Origin: Gari tellinella
Lineage: Eukaryota > Mollusca > Bivalvia > Cardiida > Psammobiidae
DNA length: 64,000 nt
Assembly (NCBI GenBank): GCA_922989275.2
Contig: OV277864.1
Coordinates: 8,680,001 to 8,744,000, forward strand
Direction: 5' to 3'
Below, piece after piece: positions 40,379-51,835 of this stretch. Position 1 is the first letter of the stretch. The number at the start of each line of letters is the position of its first letter. Below the pieces are notes generated by a model. It had not been told where the DNA came from. It made no database searches and was given only the letters and a program-made list of their open reading frames with translations. The translations under genes and the position numbers were made by a program.

Positions 40379-41637
40379 AACAAGAGGGCCTGAAGGCCCT
40401 GATATCGCTCACCTGTTGTACTGAAGCCTGATAGCTTTACCTTTCTGTTTCACCCGTTTTAATCTAAATACATTCAAATTTGTAGTATAGCATGTAAACA
40501 ATTTTGGAATACAGCCTCATAATTCTAGTATAGTAGAGTACATCAAGGGCAGGTAACTAATGCCTAAACAATACTGAAATGAAGCCTTTTCTAGCATTTC
40601 AAAGTATATCAAGGGCAGATAACTATTGCCTCAATGATTAGATTTCAACAATAATTGCATTCCTTCGAGAACTTATAGCTATATACTTTGTGTGCAAGTA
40701 TAATCAAAATCCATTGAGAACTGTAGTTGCAAGAATGTAAAAGCTGTTAGATATTGCATTTTCAGCAATTCAAAGGCAGATAACTCTAGACATATTGGTC
40801 CGATTTCAACCATAATTGCACTTATTCGAACGCTTATGGTCATTTACAATCTGAGTAAGTTTGAGAAAGATTGGATAAAATTTGTGGCCTCTAGAGTGTA
40901 AACACCCTTAAATATGGCATTTTCAGCAATTCAAAGGTAGATAACTCTCGACCTATTAGTCTGATTTCAACCATAATCGTACTCATATGAACTCTTATGG
41001 TCATATACAATCTGAGCAAGTTTGAGATAGATTGGATAAAAATTGTGGCCTCTAGAGTGTAAACACTGTTAAATATGGCATTTTCAGCAATTCAAAGGTA
41101 GATAACTCTTGACCTATTGGCCCCATTACAACCAAAATCGAACTCATTCGAACTATGATGGTAATATACAATCAGAACAAGTTTAAGAAAGATTCAATAA
41201 AAATTGATGTCTCTAGAGTGTAAACACTGTTAAATATGGCATTTTCAGCAATTCAAAGGTAGATTACTCTTCTTTTATTGGCTTGATTTCGACCATAATC
41301 GAACTCATCCCAACTCTTATGGTAATATACAATCTGAGTAAGTTTGATCAAGATTGAATAAATATTGTGGCCTCTAGAGTGTAAACACAGTTAAATATGG
41401 CATTTTCAGCAATTCAAAGGTAGATAACTCTTGATTTGTTGGTCCGATTTCAACCATAATCGAACTCATCCGAACTCTTATGGTAATATACAATGGGAGC
41501 AAGTTTGAGAAAGATTTGATTAATTTTGTGGCCTCTAGAGTGTAAACACTAAAATAGTTGACGATGGACGACGCACACCGCACGACGGATATTCAAGGAT
41601 TGCAACAGCTCGCCCTGAGCTAGCTCAGGTGAGCTAA
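40379..41637 (-). repeat. AGCTCACC-bounded repeat with about five 160-bp tandem units
   Basis: Begins AACAAGAGGGCCTGAAGGCC and ends GCTCAGGTGAGCT. Units carry GTGGCCTCTAGAGTGTAAAC at about 40884, 41045, 41216, 41367 and 41526, with ATATGGCATTTTCAGCAATT and TCAACCATAATCG. Confidence 0.75.
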
Positions 41638-41679
41638 AAATGTACAAAAAACCAATTTAGAAAATGTTAAGTAAGTAAA

Positions 41680-41755
41680 TGAGTGGCAAATAGTTTGGAT
41701 CCAGATTAGATGCAGCATTATGTTTCATCTGATCTGGATCCAAACTGTTTGCAAA
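41680..41755. repeat. CAAATAGTTTGGATCC hairpin
   Basis: GGCAAATAGTTTGGATCCAG with complement GATCCAAACTGTTTGC, as at 8797 and 30996. Confidence 0.75.
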
Positions 41756-41814
41756 TATTGGCTATTTGCCTTTAGTATATTAAGGGCCTCAGGTAAATAC
41801 AGTTCTGCATTATA

Positions 41815-43860
41815 GTAAGGGCGCCCAGGCCAGTGGAAAAAATTTTTTGCAAGTGGTGATGCAGAAATTTTTCAGTTATATTGCCGAATTCGTAATGCAT
41901 TTTTATGAAGATTTTATGCGGATGCCAATTTCAAAAATGGTCAGAATTTTTTCTACAGTCAATTTACTTTCCCCACCCACCAACGTTCAATGGTAATTCT
42001 TATAAACGGAAAGCATGCCAACTAGTTTCAGGGCTGACTGGACCCTAGGTCCCCAAATAGCCGGAATTTATGAGACCTATATCATTCTAAAGGTGCAAGT
42101 ATTCTCTACAGAATGATACTTGTTTGAATTTAAACGGCCGCCGGATGACTCGGAAAATTAGTATTGATTATCTGCCCCTGAATACTGAATTCAAGCTTCT
42201 TATTTCCCAGTATATAAACTTATTAGCAGACATGATACGTGGATTTCTCTTCAACTCATGATGCTATTTTTTCCTTTTGTGTATGGGAATTGCATAAAAC
42301 CATCGGAAAAAGAAAATCAAAACATCTAAAAATCCAAGATGTCTGCCGTCGGCCATGTTTTCGGCCATTTTGAAAATACCCGGAATTATTTTTGTCTTGG
42401 AACTAGATGTGACACATGATTTATAGCTATTTTGTGGTCAATAAATTCATTGCTGACATTAAAATTGCCTTGAGACGGTGTTGGATAGGTCAAATTATCA
42501 AATTCTAATCAATTGCCACTATATTGTATTTGATAAAATGAAAAGCCGTGTCGACATATATTATTGTCTCATAACTTCATGTTAAAATAACATATTGTAC
42601 CAACAGATTTGTCATTAAAGCATCTTTATTGTAATATGGCTGTTCATGGTCATGCCTTGAGGGCATACAGCCAGCATAATCTTTCATGCGGCAATTATCC
42701 AGATAAGCGAACGGCGCATGCTGTTGAAACATGTACAAATCTTGGTGTTGAAATGGGTACTTTATGGGCTGTTTACTTTGCCAGTATCGCATAAATACTC
42801 CAGTTCATTGAGTCATCTAACCGTTCTTCAATAGTTTGGCAAGGAATTGAAGTCCTCCGTACAGCCATATAACAACATAAATCAAGGCCTACCAGTCACA
42901 AAGTATGGTAGTCGATCAGCCCGTCTTCATGTTTGAAAAGAAACTTCAATAGCAATATCCGCAGACAGAACACGGTAAGGCCCTTGCTCATCCCTTCATT
43001 GGCAGCCATTACATTTGCAAACTAAAATGCGTGCATCAGAAACAAGCAAGAAACACATTATTTCTATTATGCCAAAAATGCTACTGACAAATTGTCATCT
43101 GACAGGTGGATTAAACATGTACCACCAGCCACATGTAGATTACTGCTAAAAACTGAATCTTCTGATTCTTCAATTTGTTAAGTCTTGTCGCACAGCTGAG
43201 TTTAGTCTTTATATAGAAGCGGATTGATTCACAAATACCATGAGTATTCATATGATAATATTTCTAGTATTTTATAAACCTGTCAATCCACCTCAGCCAT
43301 GTGGAAATACGCGCGAAATCGTTGTACCAAAAGGTTGATTTCATGAGTTTAAAAATTAATAGGGGCATTTTTAAACGCCAAACGTGCCAGCTTCGTGATT
43401 GATTGATTGGATTTGGTTTCATGGCATCGAAAGACATCAAATGACCATATTGCGCAGAGAAACGATTACGTATCATGTACGTATTAAAATATGTCGATCA
43501 GTGTGTACCTCAGAAAATAACCCAACGCATGTATAAGGATAAAGGCGTTTGAAAAACAATGCTAGACATATATGTACAATAAATAGCGTCCTGGGTTACA
43601 AAAACATTATACTTTCATTCATTTGAATGTGATAACTCTAATAGATGCCTTTGAAGATCTTAGAAATATCTTTAATGGAAAGCAATGGTACACTGCTGCA
43701 CTTAGATACGTCAACACATACCCTTATGTGATGGAGTAGGTTAAATTATTTGGAATGCAACTAAATATAATTTTTCTAATCAAACATACATATGGTTACA
43801 CTATCAACAGTTAAAGTGACGTTGTTCAAGAATTTTTGTCTGAACCATGTTACTTGGCGT
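41815..43860. other. MITE-poor, gene-free stretch
   Basis: No TTAA MITE, no hairpin core and no supported gene. Short open frames (for example 42609-42794) lack recognisable domains. It may be flank of the decayed gene at 44600. Confidence 0.5.
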
Positions 43861-44165
43861 TCACCGTCTACAACGCCAGTCCATATTCTGCCATTAACGA
43901 TGTGATCCTCCTAGATTCCTCCATCCGTCCATATAGCTTGGTCTGTACAGGTATCGACTCTGGCCACATATGCTTACTTTTCTCGTCCAGATGTGGGCAC
44001 CTCTGCAGTATATGCCAAGTCGTTTGCTGTTCAAGGCCACAAGTACACAAGGGGATGGGGCTATCTTCATCTTGGTAAACATATGTGAGTTAAGCCTGTT
44101 GTGTCCAGTGCGGGGCCTTATTATAGCCACTTGTTCCCTTCTGTGTCTGAGTCACGTTGAAACGT
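43860..44165 (-). pseudogene. LINE ORF2 C-terminal fragment, frameshifted
   Basis: One - frame reads AIIRPRTGHNRLNSHMFTKM; another reads CTCGLEQQTTWHILQRCPHL, HMWPESIPVQTKLYG, SLMAEYGLAL and stop. RTGHNRLN followed by CxCG..T..H.L..CP is the usual end of jockey-type LINE ORF2 proteins. A one-base shift separates the halves. Confidence 0.75.
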
Positions 44166-44599
44166 AATTGGAAGTGGCCAACCCAATATTACTTTCAAGC
44201 AATTCTGGATGCAGGTCCAATAAGTATATCCTAACCAAATAAAGGTCTACCTATACACTTACCCTAACGGAGAAAGAGCTTATGAATCACTGGGGCCAGA
44301 ATAAATGATTTGACTGTCCCGTAGATCTGGACACTTGCAGACCGCTGAGGTGTTCGACGAAACTTTTCGTATTGATTGCATGGCTCCAATGCCAAACCAA
44401 ACAACAAGACATTCTCTTAAATGAACAAACCAATGAAGATCAAGACAATATAGAAGATTGAATTCGTAAACATAAAAAATAGTCAGTGAGCTGACTGTAG
44501 CCGGGAAAAAACCGGGAAATCGACGTTAGAAACTTCTAGTTTCATATGAGCTCACCCCGTTCCTTTGGCACCATTCAATCTAGATGGTAACATGAAGAA

Positions 44600-45803
44600 A
44601 ACTACAAAATCCACAACATTGGAAAGGTAGAAATAAAGCAGCTTGACAAAAAAGAACACCCAGGGCTTTTAGTCATTGACTTGATGTTGCTTAGGATGAT
44701 ATACACCAAAAGGTATGATTGTAAAACATTTGGTGATGTTTCTAAGAAAGTTGCATCAGTAGTTTGAGGCGTGGCACTCAAATACACAGCTCTGGTTGGG
44801 GATAACTATCAGTATGTAAAATCTATCAAGTCCGGAGAAAGGACGAGGCACGGGCATGTAGAGATGCAGGAAATAAGAAATCAGACAACGAAAACGCCCA
44901 TATCAAAGCAAAAAGCAAAGTTATTTTTAAATCCTGTCAACAAAGTCGACAATATCAAGGCAGATTTCGTTTTTAGAGAATTGACTGATCAGTTTGAAAA
45001 TGAATTACCAGATGATATGACTGTATTTATCGGTGGCGGTTTCAAAGACACAGATAAGGCAGTAAAAGTACTGAGAAACACTTGTGAAAGTGTAGAAGAA
45101 CTACGGTCTGACCATGAGGAGGCAAATATTGTTCTGTGGATTCCGAAGTGGCAGAAATTTGTCAAAGAATAGCATTATCAAATATTCAGACGCCAAATAA
45201 AACGTTTTATTCACATGCACGACAAAAGCATCAGACCTTGGAGAAACATTTTCAAATGTTTGCCGGTCATACATGCGCTGAGGGTTGTGCCTCTAATAGT
45301 GCATTTTATGGAATGAGGAAGAAACGTTGGAGCACCATTGTCACGAAAAGTGTAATTGCTTGAAGGACATGGAGAAGTTGGAGAGGACCCAGTAGACATA
45401 TCAATACGTGCAACATAAGCTGCGACACAGGCAGTGTCTGTTTATACAGCGACATGCTAGAAGAAAACATTGGTAGTGTCGAACATTTACGAAGAGAAAT
45501 AACTACAAACGTACCAGTCTTTTATCTTGAAATCAGCCACAAAGCAATACCTCAAACTAACATCCCCAGTTACCGCTAGTTGGGGCACCGTTGGAAATAA
45601 TCACCTGGTTCTGATTAAAATGACAAAATACATTCTGCAATAATTGGTTTCAAAAGATGCGTACGCAAAAGCTATTGCTCATCGAGGCGATGCAAATGCC
45701 AAAAAGAAAATTTGCAGCCAACTGACGTATGTGCTGGCGATGATGATATATGTGACAACCGGGTTGGTTGTGATCATGTAGATAGTGAAGGAGACGACCA
45801 GTA
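44600..45803 (+). pseudogene. Decayed multi-copy gene of the IGGGF / HEEAD / GCDTTSAF type
   Basis: Upstream of 44771: HPGLLVIDLMLLRMIYTKRY, TFGDVSKKVAS. Then SIKSGERTRHGHVE, PISKQKAKLF.NP.NKV, DDMTVFIGGGFKDTDKAVKV, ELRSDHEEAN (44771-45172 open). Then in other frames CASNSAFYGMRKKRW (45280-45330) and a Cys-rich end KSYCSSRRCKCQK, CDNRVGCDHVDSEGDD. The order matches a family of uncharacterised proteins that is highly multiplied in invertebrates and whose members carry HEEADTR, FTGCDTTSAF and a Cys-rich tail, possibly a PIN-like nuclease of mobile origin. Stops, frame changes and a missing DTR block show decay. The family assignment is from memory of motifs. Confidence 0.6.
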
Positions 45804-46520
45804 GGCTATGAAATATGTGACAAAACATTCAAGCCATTATGATGGAATCGGGAGCATAGAAATTACCCAATGCCCGACCGACAGAGTGGCACATTTCCAG
45901 CATCGCAAACCGGACACTTACACATTGTAATTCACACCATACACACTAATGAACTACAGTAAAATAAAAATAAACACCACAAAATATTCATTAACGTACG
46001 TCAGTTTGCGTCAGTCAGTCGAAAATGAAATGTCATTCGATTCAGATGAACACAATATAGTAAAAAGAAAGGTACACTAGCCTACATGACACATGTGAGC
46101 AACATGGCTATAAGATACATGTATGAATGATATTAACAATAATTATGTAGCTAGATATCAATTGTGATAACTTTTAGCAGACGTCAAATTTTGAAGAAAA
46201 AAAAACTAACTAATACTCAACTACTCTGATACATATGCTGCTGATTTGCCTTCCAACCAACTCGCTAAATACACAATGTCTATCTGCGTGACCATATTTT
46301 GAAAATAATACGAAAACGGTAAAATATCCTAACGTAATGCAGTTGAATTTAATCATACAAACTCGGAATAGTTAATGTGAGGAATGATTCAACTGGCGTT
46401 ACGATACACTAAAATTATATATGACGGTTCTGTGTAGATCTATTAAAATGTTTAAATGATATTTGGCAATTTATATATTCAACTTAAACAAAGGGGAGCC
46501 TGCTCAAACAAACGAGACAT
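45804..46520. other. Gene-free stretch, nothing recognised
   Basis: AT-rich, no open frame, no MITE. Confidence 0.45.
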
Positions 46521-47200
46521 CGCAGACGATGCGAATACCCTCGTGGTAAAGGTAATATACTCCGGAAAAAAATGAGTTACATACATATGCACATACACAT
46601 TTTGGAATTGAGGTCAAAGGTCAAGGTCAAAGTCACAGTGACCTTAAAGAAGTACTCAACACCCCGCCATCTCATTATGTATTAACACACCAAATTTGCT
46701 TTTCCTTGCTGATACCGTACAAAAGATATACTCCAGACAAGGTTTTTAAAAAGAATTGAGGTCAAAGGTCAAGGTCAAGGTCACAGTAAACTAAAAGTAG
46801 TACACGACACTCCGCAATCCCAAAGTGTACTCACACAACAAATTTGCTACTCCTAGCTAATGTTGTAATGGAAATATACTCAGGACAAAATGAGTTAGAT
46901 ATATACACATTTTACAATTGAGGTCAAGGTCAAAGTCCATGTCACAGTGACCTTAAAGTAGTACGCGACACTCCGCCTTTGCATGATGTTCTTACAGACT
47001 AAATTAACTATTCCTAGCTAATACGTTACAGAAGATATGCTCCGGACAAGCTTTTTTAAAAAAAGTGAGGTCAAAGGTCAAGGTCAAGGTCGAAGTGACC
47101 TCAATCTAGTACGTGACACTCCGCCATCCCAAGATGTACTCACACAACACATTTGGTGTCCCTAGCTAAAGTGGTAACGGAAATATACAAGTAGTGTTAA
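46521..47200. repeat. Tandem units with clustered AGGTCA half-sites
   Basis: Four units of about 148-163 bp, each with AGGTCAAAGGTCAAGGTCA or a variant (starts near 46611, 46759, 46920, 47068), then GTCACAGTGACC, AGTAGTACNCGACACTCCGCC and ACTCACACAACAAATTTGCT. AGGTCA-A-AGGTCA is a DR1 nuclear-receptor arrangement; whether it functions is unknown. Confidence 0.7.
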
Positions 47201-47449
47201 AATGCAATATAATTGTGGCGAAAATTGAATAATTGATGGTCAGAGTTATCGCCCTTGTAAAAATGTCCCTGACCACTTTCAGCCTTGGCATCCGGCCTTT
47301 CCAAACTCGGGAAGGTCTATACTATTCAAATATACCATTAGAAATTTTCTGCATCTCCGCTTGCAAATCATTGATATTTAAGGGTCTTTTGAGAGTTGGC
47401 GCCCTCACTATTAATCAAAATACCATGAGACCTGCCTAGAGCAGCACTA

Positions 47450-47749
47450 AAACTGGTTAGGGTGGGGTCAATTGTGACCCTAGGGATTTCATTTGAACAA
47501 ACTTTAGAGGGATCCACCAGGAGATACTACTGTAAAAATATCAAAGCTTAGGGCCTAGTAGTTTTTGACAAGAAGATGTTTTAAAGTTTTTGCTTTTGCA
47601 AGCAGAGTTTGCGCTATTTTCCTTACATTTGAACAACTTCTGTAGAGAAGCATGCAAGGAACATCATGAGCAGGTTAAACGGACAGACGTACAACGGATG
47701 GTGAGCGGTCACAATAGCTCACCTTGAGCCTTCGGCTCAGGTGAGCTTA
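47450..47749 (-). repeat. AGCTCACC-type repeat, truncated
   Basis: GTTAGGGTGGGGTCAATTGT to GAGCCTTCGGCTCAGGTGAGCT. Confidence 0.65.
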
Positions 47750-47831
47750 TAATTTATTAATCATTTTTACACAATACATAATGGATATAAATGATAAATC
47801 ATTTTTACAGAGTACATAATAAATATAAATG

Positions 47832-48077
47832 ATTAACCCTTTACCCAAAAGCCTGTTTCTAGTTTTGAAGACATGTAACCAATTAAAGCAGGTTGAAAGT
47901 AAAGCAGAATGCGCCTTAAGGCGCATTCTGCTTTACTTTCAGCCTGCTTTAAGCTAGCTAGGAATCATAAAATATTTTTTTTGTTTAAGTTCATGACTGA
48001 ACAAATTGGAACTATTTTCTTCAGTGGAGGAATAAATAAAATGTGCAAAAAGTCACTCCTATTGGGGAAAGGGTTAA
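47832..48077. mobile_element. TTAA-A MITE
   Basis: TTAACCCTTTACCCAAAAGC to GGGGAAAGGGTTAA, with a perfect GCGCCTTAAGGCGC hairpin tip. Confidence 0.88.
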
Positions 48078-48289
48078 TTATTTTTACAGAGTACATAATA
48101 GATACAAATGATTAATCACTTTGAGAGTATTAAATACAGGTGTTGACTAAAGTAAGTTGAATGTAAAACAGATAGCTCCTTTACTTGCTTTCTATTTTAC
48201 TTTCATTTTGCTTTAAGCAGAAATCTACCTTAAACACAGTTGCATTAAAGTGATTGCCTTTTGCCATATGAATGAAAGGATTTACACAA

Positions 48290-48720
48290 AGTTAAACTTG
48301 TTTAAAACTAGAACGGCTATCATTGAACACACCTGGTAGGGAACCACAAGGCAAAGCTATATGTCAAATATTAAAGATCTTGGCCTTACAGTTTCAGAGT
48401 AGAAGATTCTCAATGGTTTTCCTATATATGTCTATGTAAAATTGATAAGCCCCGGGGTGGGGCCAAATTTGATCAAGGGGTCATAATTTGAACAATCTTG
48501 GTAGAGTACCATAGGGCAAAGCTACATGTCAAATATAAATGATCTTGGCCTTACAGTTTCAGAGAAGAAGATTTTTAAAGGTTTTCCTATTAAAAAATAA
48601 TAGGCCTGAGGGTGTGGCAATTTTTGGCTTGGGGTCATAATTTGAACAGTCTTGGTAGAGGACCACAAGGCAAAGCTATATGTCAAATATAAAAGGTCTA
48701 GGCAGAGTTATGGCCCTTAT
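48290..48720 (-). repeat. Dispersed repeat with three ~120-bp units
   Basis: CACAAGGCAAAGCTATATGTCA, TTGGCCTTACAGTTTCAGAG and GGGGTCATAATTTGAACA recur. Confidence 0.5.
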
Positions 48721-48771
48721 CCATGACACTTCTTCTTATCAAGCTACATGTATTTCCATATGATTATTTAT

Positions 48772-48903
48772 TGCGCATTCTGCTTTACTTTCAATCTGCT
48801 TTAAGTTATCATCTACTAAGATATAGATACTATTTACTTATTTTCTTTAGAGGAGGAATAAATTAAAGGTGTAAAAAGGCATATTTATGGGGTAATGGGT
48901 TAA
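48772..48903. mobile_element. TTAA-A MITE, right half only
   Basis: Starts inside the hairpin (GCGCATTCTGCTTTACTTTC) and ends GGGGTAATGGGTTAA. Confidence 0.75.
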
Positions 48904-48959
48904 CATCAGTAGAACTGGAGTTATCTCAAAGACAAGAAAATATGACAATGGGAAATAAC

Positions 48960-49130
48960 TCAAACATGACATTGACCTTTGTAGGACATTAACCAAGTTG
49001 TAAAGTTTCTAAATTTAACAAAGTTATGGCTAAGATTTAAGTTGTGGAATGACAGACAAACAAATGGACAAACAGACAAAAAAAGCAGACAGAGAAAAAC
49101 AATATGCCCCCAACTGCAGGGGCATAAAAA
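48960..49130 (-). repeat. TATGCCCC-type repeat head, inverted
   Basis: ACCAAGTTGTAAAGTTTC to CAATATGCCCCCAACTGCAGG. Confidence 0.6.
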
Positions 49131-49289
49131 TGAAGCAGACAACACCATCTGCTGCGGTTACAGTGAACCTCAGCTGACCTGAGTTCAGTTATCATGTTAT
49201 GTAACTCTGCCAGTAGGAAATGTGGCTAGGGTCTAATTCTTATAATGCTGAATTGCTGTCTGCTATACATATATTGAATGTGAATTATG

Positions 49290-50033
49290 ACCTAGATATT
49301 CAACCGACCAGAACCATTTGAACAAACTATGTAAAGGACATTTAGAAGTGTCACCATGCCAAATATCAAAGCTCTGGCCATATCGGTTTCAGTGGAGAAG
49401 ACGTTTGAAATTTTCACTATATAACTCTATGTAAAACTGTGACCCCCGGGGCGGGCCAATTTTGACCCCAGGGGCATAATTTGATGATGTTCGTCCATCG
49501 CTAGGCGAAGATGACCGTGACTACTGGCAAGGTGCCATGTGACCGAATGTGGCTCGTCAGACCTATGCGTGCATGAAACGCTCTGCCACAGATGGAACAC
49601 ATGTGGGTTGGCTCAGTTGTAGGGGTAATGTCAGCCCTCTGTTTACGGATGGCACATTTCCTCTGAGATTCTTCTATACGGGCTTTCTCAGAACAAACTT
49701 GATAGAGGACCTGTAGATAATGCTATGTGCCAAATATCTAAGCTCTGGCCCTAGTAGTTTCAGACAAGAAGATTTTTTAAGATTCCCTTATTTTTTCACT
49801 TTGGTTGCCATGGTAACCAGAGTTCTACATTGTTTTCAATTCTTTGAACAAATTTGAAAGAGCTTGACCCAAGGAACATTCCTGTAAAGTTTGGTTGAAA
49901 TCTGTTCAGCCGTTTAGGAGGAGATGTCATTTGAAGCAATTGTTAACGACGACGCACAACGCACGATGACGGACGACGGACACAGGGCCATCCCAATAGC
50001 TCACCTTGAGCCTTTGGCTCAGGTGAGCTTAAA
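49290..50033 (-). repeat. AGCTCACC-type repeat with a LINE tail inserted
   Basis: GACCAGAACCATTTGAACAA to GAGCCTTTGGCTCAGGTGAGC. Removal of 49484-49695 rejoins GGGCATAATTTGA and ACAAACTTGATAGAGG. Confidence 0.72.
49484..49695 (-). pseudogene. LINE 3' end with C2H2 zinc finger
   Basis: The - strand reads EKARIEESQRKCAIRKQR, then THMCSICGRAFHARIGLTSH with IRSH completing C-x2-C-x12-H-x3-H, then VTVIFA and a stop. This is the C-terminal finger found on some LINE ORF2 proteins, here as a very short 5'-truncated copy. It matches the ruined copy at 83-735. Confidence 0.75.
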
Positions 50034-50281
50034 ACTTTGAACAAGATTTCGTTCCTCCTTGCCACTGATGCTTATGACAAAGTTTGGTTGAAATTGGGTC
50101 AGTGGTTTCTGAGGAGATGTTGTTTGAAAATGTGGACGCACAACGGACGCCAGACACCGGTCCAGTTAAGTCCTGAATTGAAATGTGAAATGGAATACTG
50201 TTTTCTGTGACTCCTGGCAATTATTTGCTAAAATTTGTTCAGTATTGGATGAGCTGCGACTTTTAGTTTTCGAATCAACAA

Positions 50282-50965
50282 ACAAGAGACGCATGCGGCC
50301 CTAAATCGCTCACCTGGTACCTATGGTTACGGTCATGGTAATGAACCAGTAATGGTAAAGTTTTCACTATAAGCCATCATTGGTAAATTCATCCCCACCC
50401 TTTGGCAGCCATGTTTGAGCTAGGAAGATTTTTTGAAGAAAACTGGCAAAGGGTCACCCATGAATCATTATTTGTGTGAAAATATTCTTAAATCAGACCA
50501 ATAGTTTCAGAGAAAAAGATTTTTAAAGATTTTCTATACAGAAATATAAGGAAAACTTGCCCCACCCACTGGCGGCCATGATTTTAAAGATAACAAAATG
50601 ATTTTAAGAAATCTGTTAGAGAATCATAAATGGATCACATGTGTAAAATTATTTTCAATTTGGACCAGTAGTTTCACAGAAGAAGATTTTTAAAGTTTTT
50701 ACTATACAGTAACATAAGGAAAATGTGCCCCACCCACTTGCGGCCATGTTTTTTTAGATATCAAAATTATTTTAAGAAATCTGGTAGAGGGTCACCCATG
50801 GATCATTTGTGTGAAATTACTTTCAAATCGGACCAGCGGTTTCAGACAATAAGATTTTTAAAGTTTTCACTATATAGCCATATAAGGAAAATCTGCCTCA
50901 CCCACTGGGGGCCATGTTTTTTAAGATAGGAAAATTATTTAAGAAATCTGATAGGTGAGCTAAAA
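50282..50965 (+). repeat. GGTGAGCTAAAA-bounded repeat with ~155-bp units
   Basis: AACAAGAGACGCATGCGGCC start; units with CCACCCACTGGCGGCCATG and GATTTTTAAAGTTTTCACTAT recur at about 50400, 50565, 50730 and 50895; end GATAGGTGAGCTAAAA. Confidence 0.6.
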
Positions 50966-51189
50966 GTGGAACAAGACTATAAAACATGACTGTATTATTT
51001 CATCATTAATAGCTCCTGTGTACAAGGTTATAAAGCTTTTGAGTTGAGTCTGAAGTCTTTCTCAAGCATTCTCTTTCATAAAGAACACACCCAGACTCAG
51101 TTCAAATGCTTTACAACCTTGGGGCAGGGATAAAAGCAATGTTAATTTTCTTTTAATAATATTCTTATGTCTCCACCATTACTATCATA

Positions 51190-51435
51190 CAGTGGAGAAT
51201 CTGTTATTCTTTCCCGTTTAAACGCAAACGTACGCAAACGCAAAGCACTAAAACGTAGAAAAGAACAACTTTTGGACAATTCTGATAATTCATGTTTATC
51301 TTGGTGGCAAACAGTTTGGAGCCTGATCAGACGCCGGGTAACCCGGCGTCTGATCAGGCTCCAAACTGTTTGTATTGTAAATAATAGTTTTAGCGTAAAC
51401 GCGTTTATTGGGAAAGAATAACAGATTCTCCACTG
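51190..51435. mobile_element. TA-flanked CAGTGGAGAATCTG MITE, copy 1
   Basis: TIRs CAGTGGAGAATCTGTTATTC and complement, TA on both sides. Hairpin CAAACAGTTTGGAGCCTGAT and complement in the centre. The ends fit Tc1/mariner. Confidence 0.88.
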
Positions 51436-51512
51436 TATCTGATACACAAGGATGTAAACTGTTAAGCTGCCACTTGATTTTGCTATAATTTCATCGGCTT
51501 ATGAGGGACCAA

Positions 51513-51773
51513 TTAACCCTTTACTCCATAGCCTGTTTCTAGTATTGAAGATAGGTGACCAATTATAGCAGGTTGAAATTAAAGCAGAATGTGCCTTCAG
51601 GTGCATTCTGCTTTACTTTCAGTCTGCTTTAAACTATTATCTGCTATAAGTTTGCATAATAAAGAAATTGTTTCAAAATGATAGATATTTATGACTTTAA
51701 ATTGGAACTCTTTTCTTCAGTGTAGGAATAAATAAAATGCATTAAAACAGGTATCTGTGGTGTAAAGAGTTAA
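51513..51773. mobile_element. TTAA-A MITE 3' of the glycosyltransferase
   Basis: TTAACCCTTTACTCCATAGC to GTGTAAAGAGTTAA, 63 bp beyond the glycosyltransferase stop codon; it may lie in its 3' UTR. Confidence 0.83.
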
Positions 51774-51835
51774 CACAAATTGTGACTTTACACAATTTTG
51801 AGCTAGAAACTTTAACATTTTGCATATCACAAAGC

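Noticed and set aside
42577..42794. Two overlapping short frames with Cys/His content
   Set aside because: No recognisable motif and no splice context; chance frames in decayed sequence.
51142..51447. Open frames of 84 and 101 codons on both strands
   Set aside because: They run through a TA-flanked MITE and its hairpin; the second copy (53679-54005) has a similar frame for the same reason.
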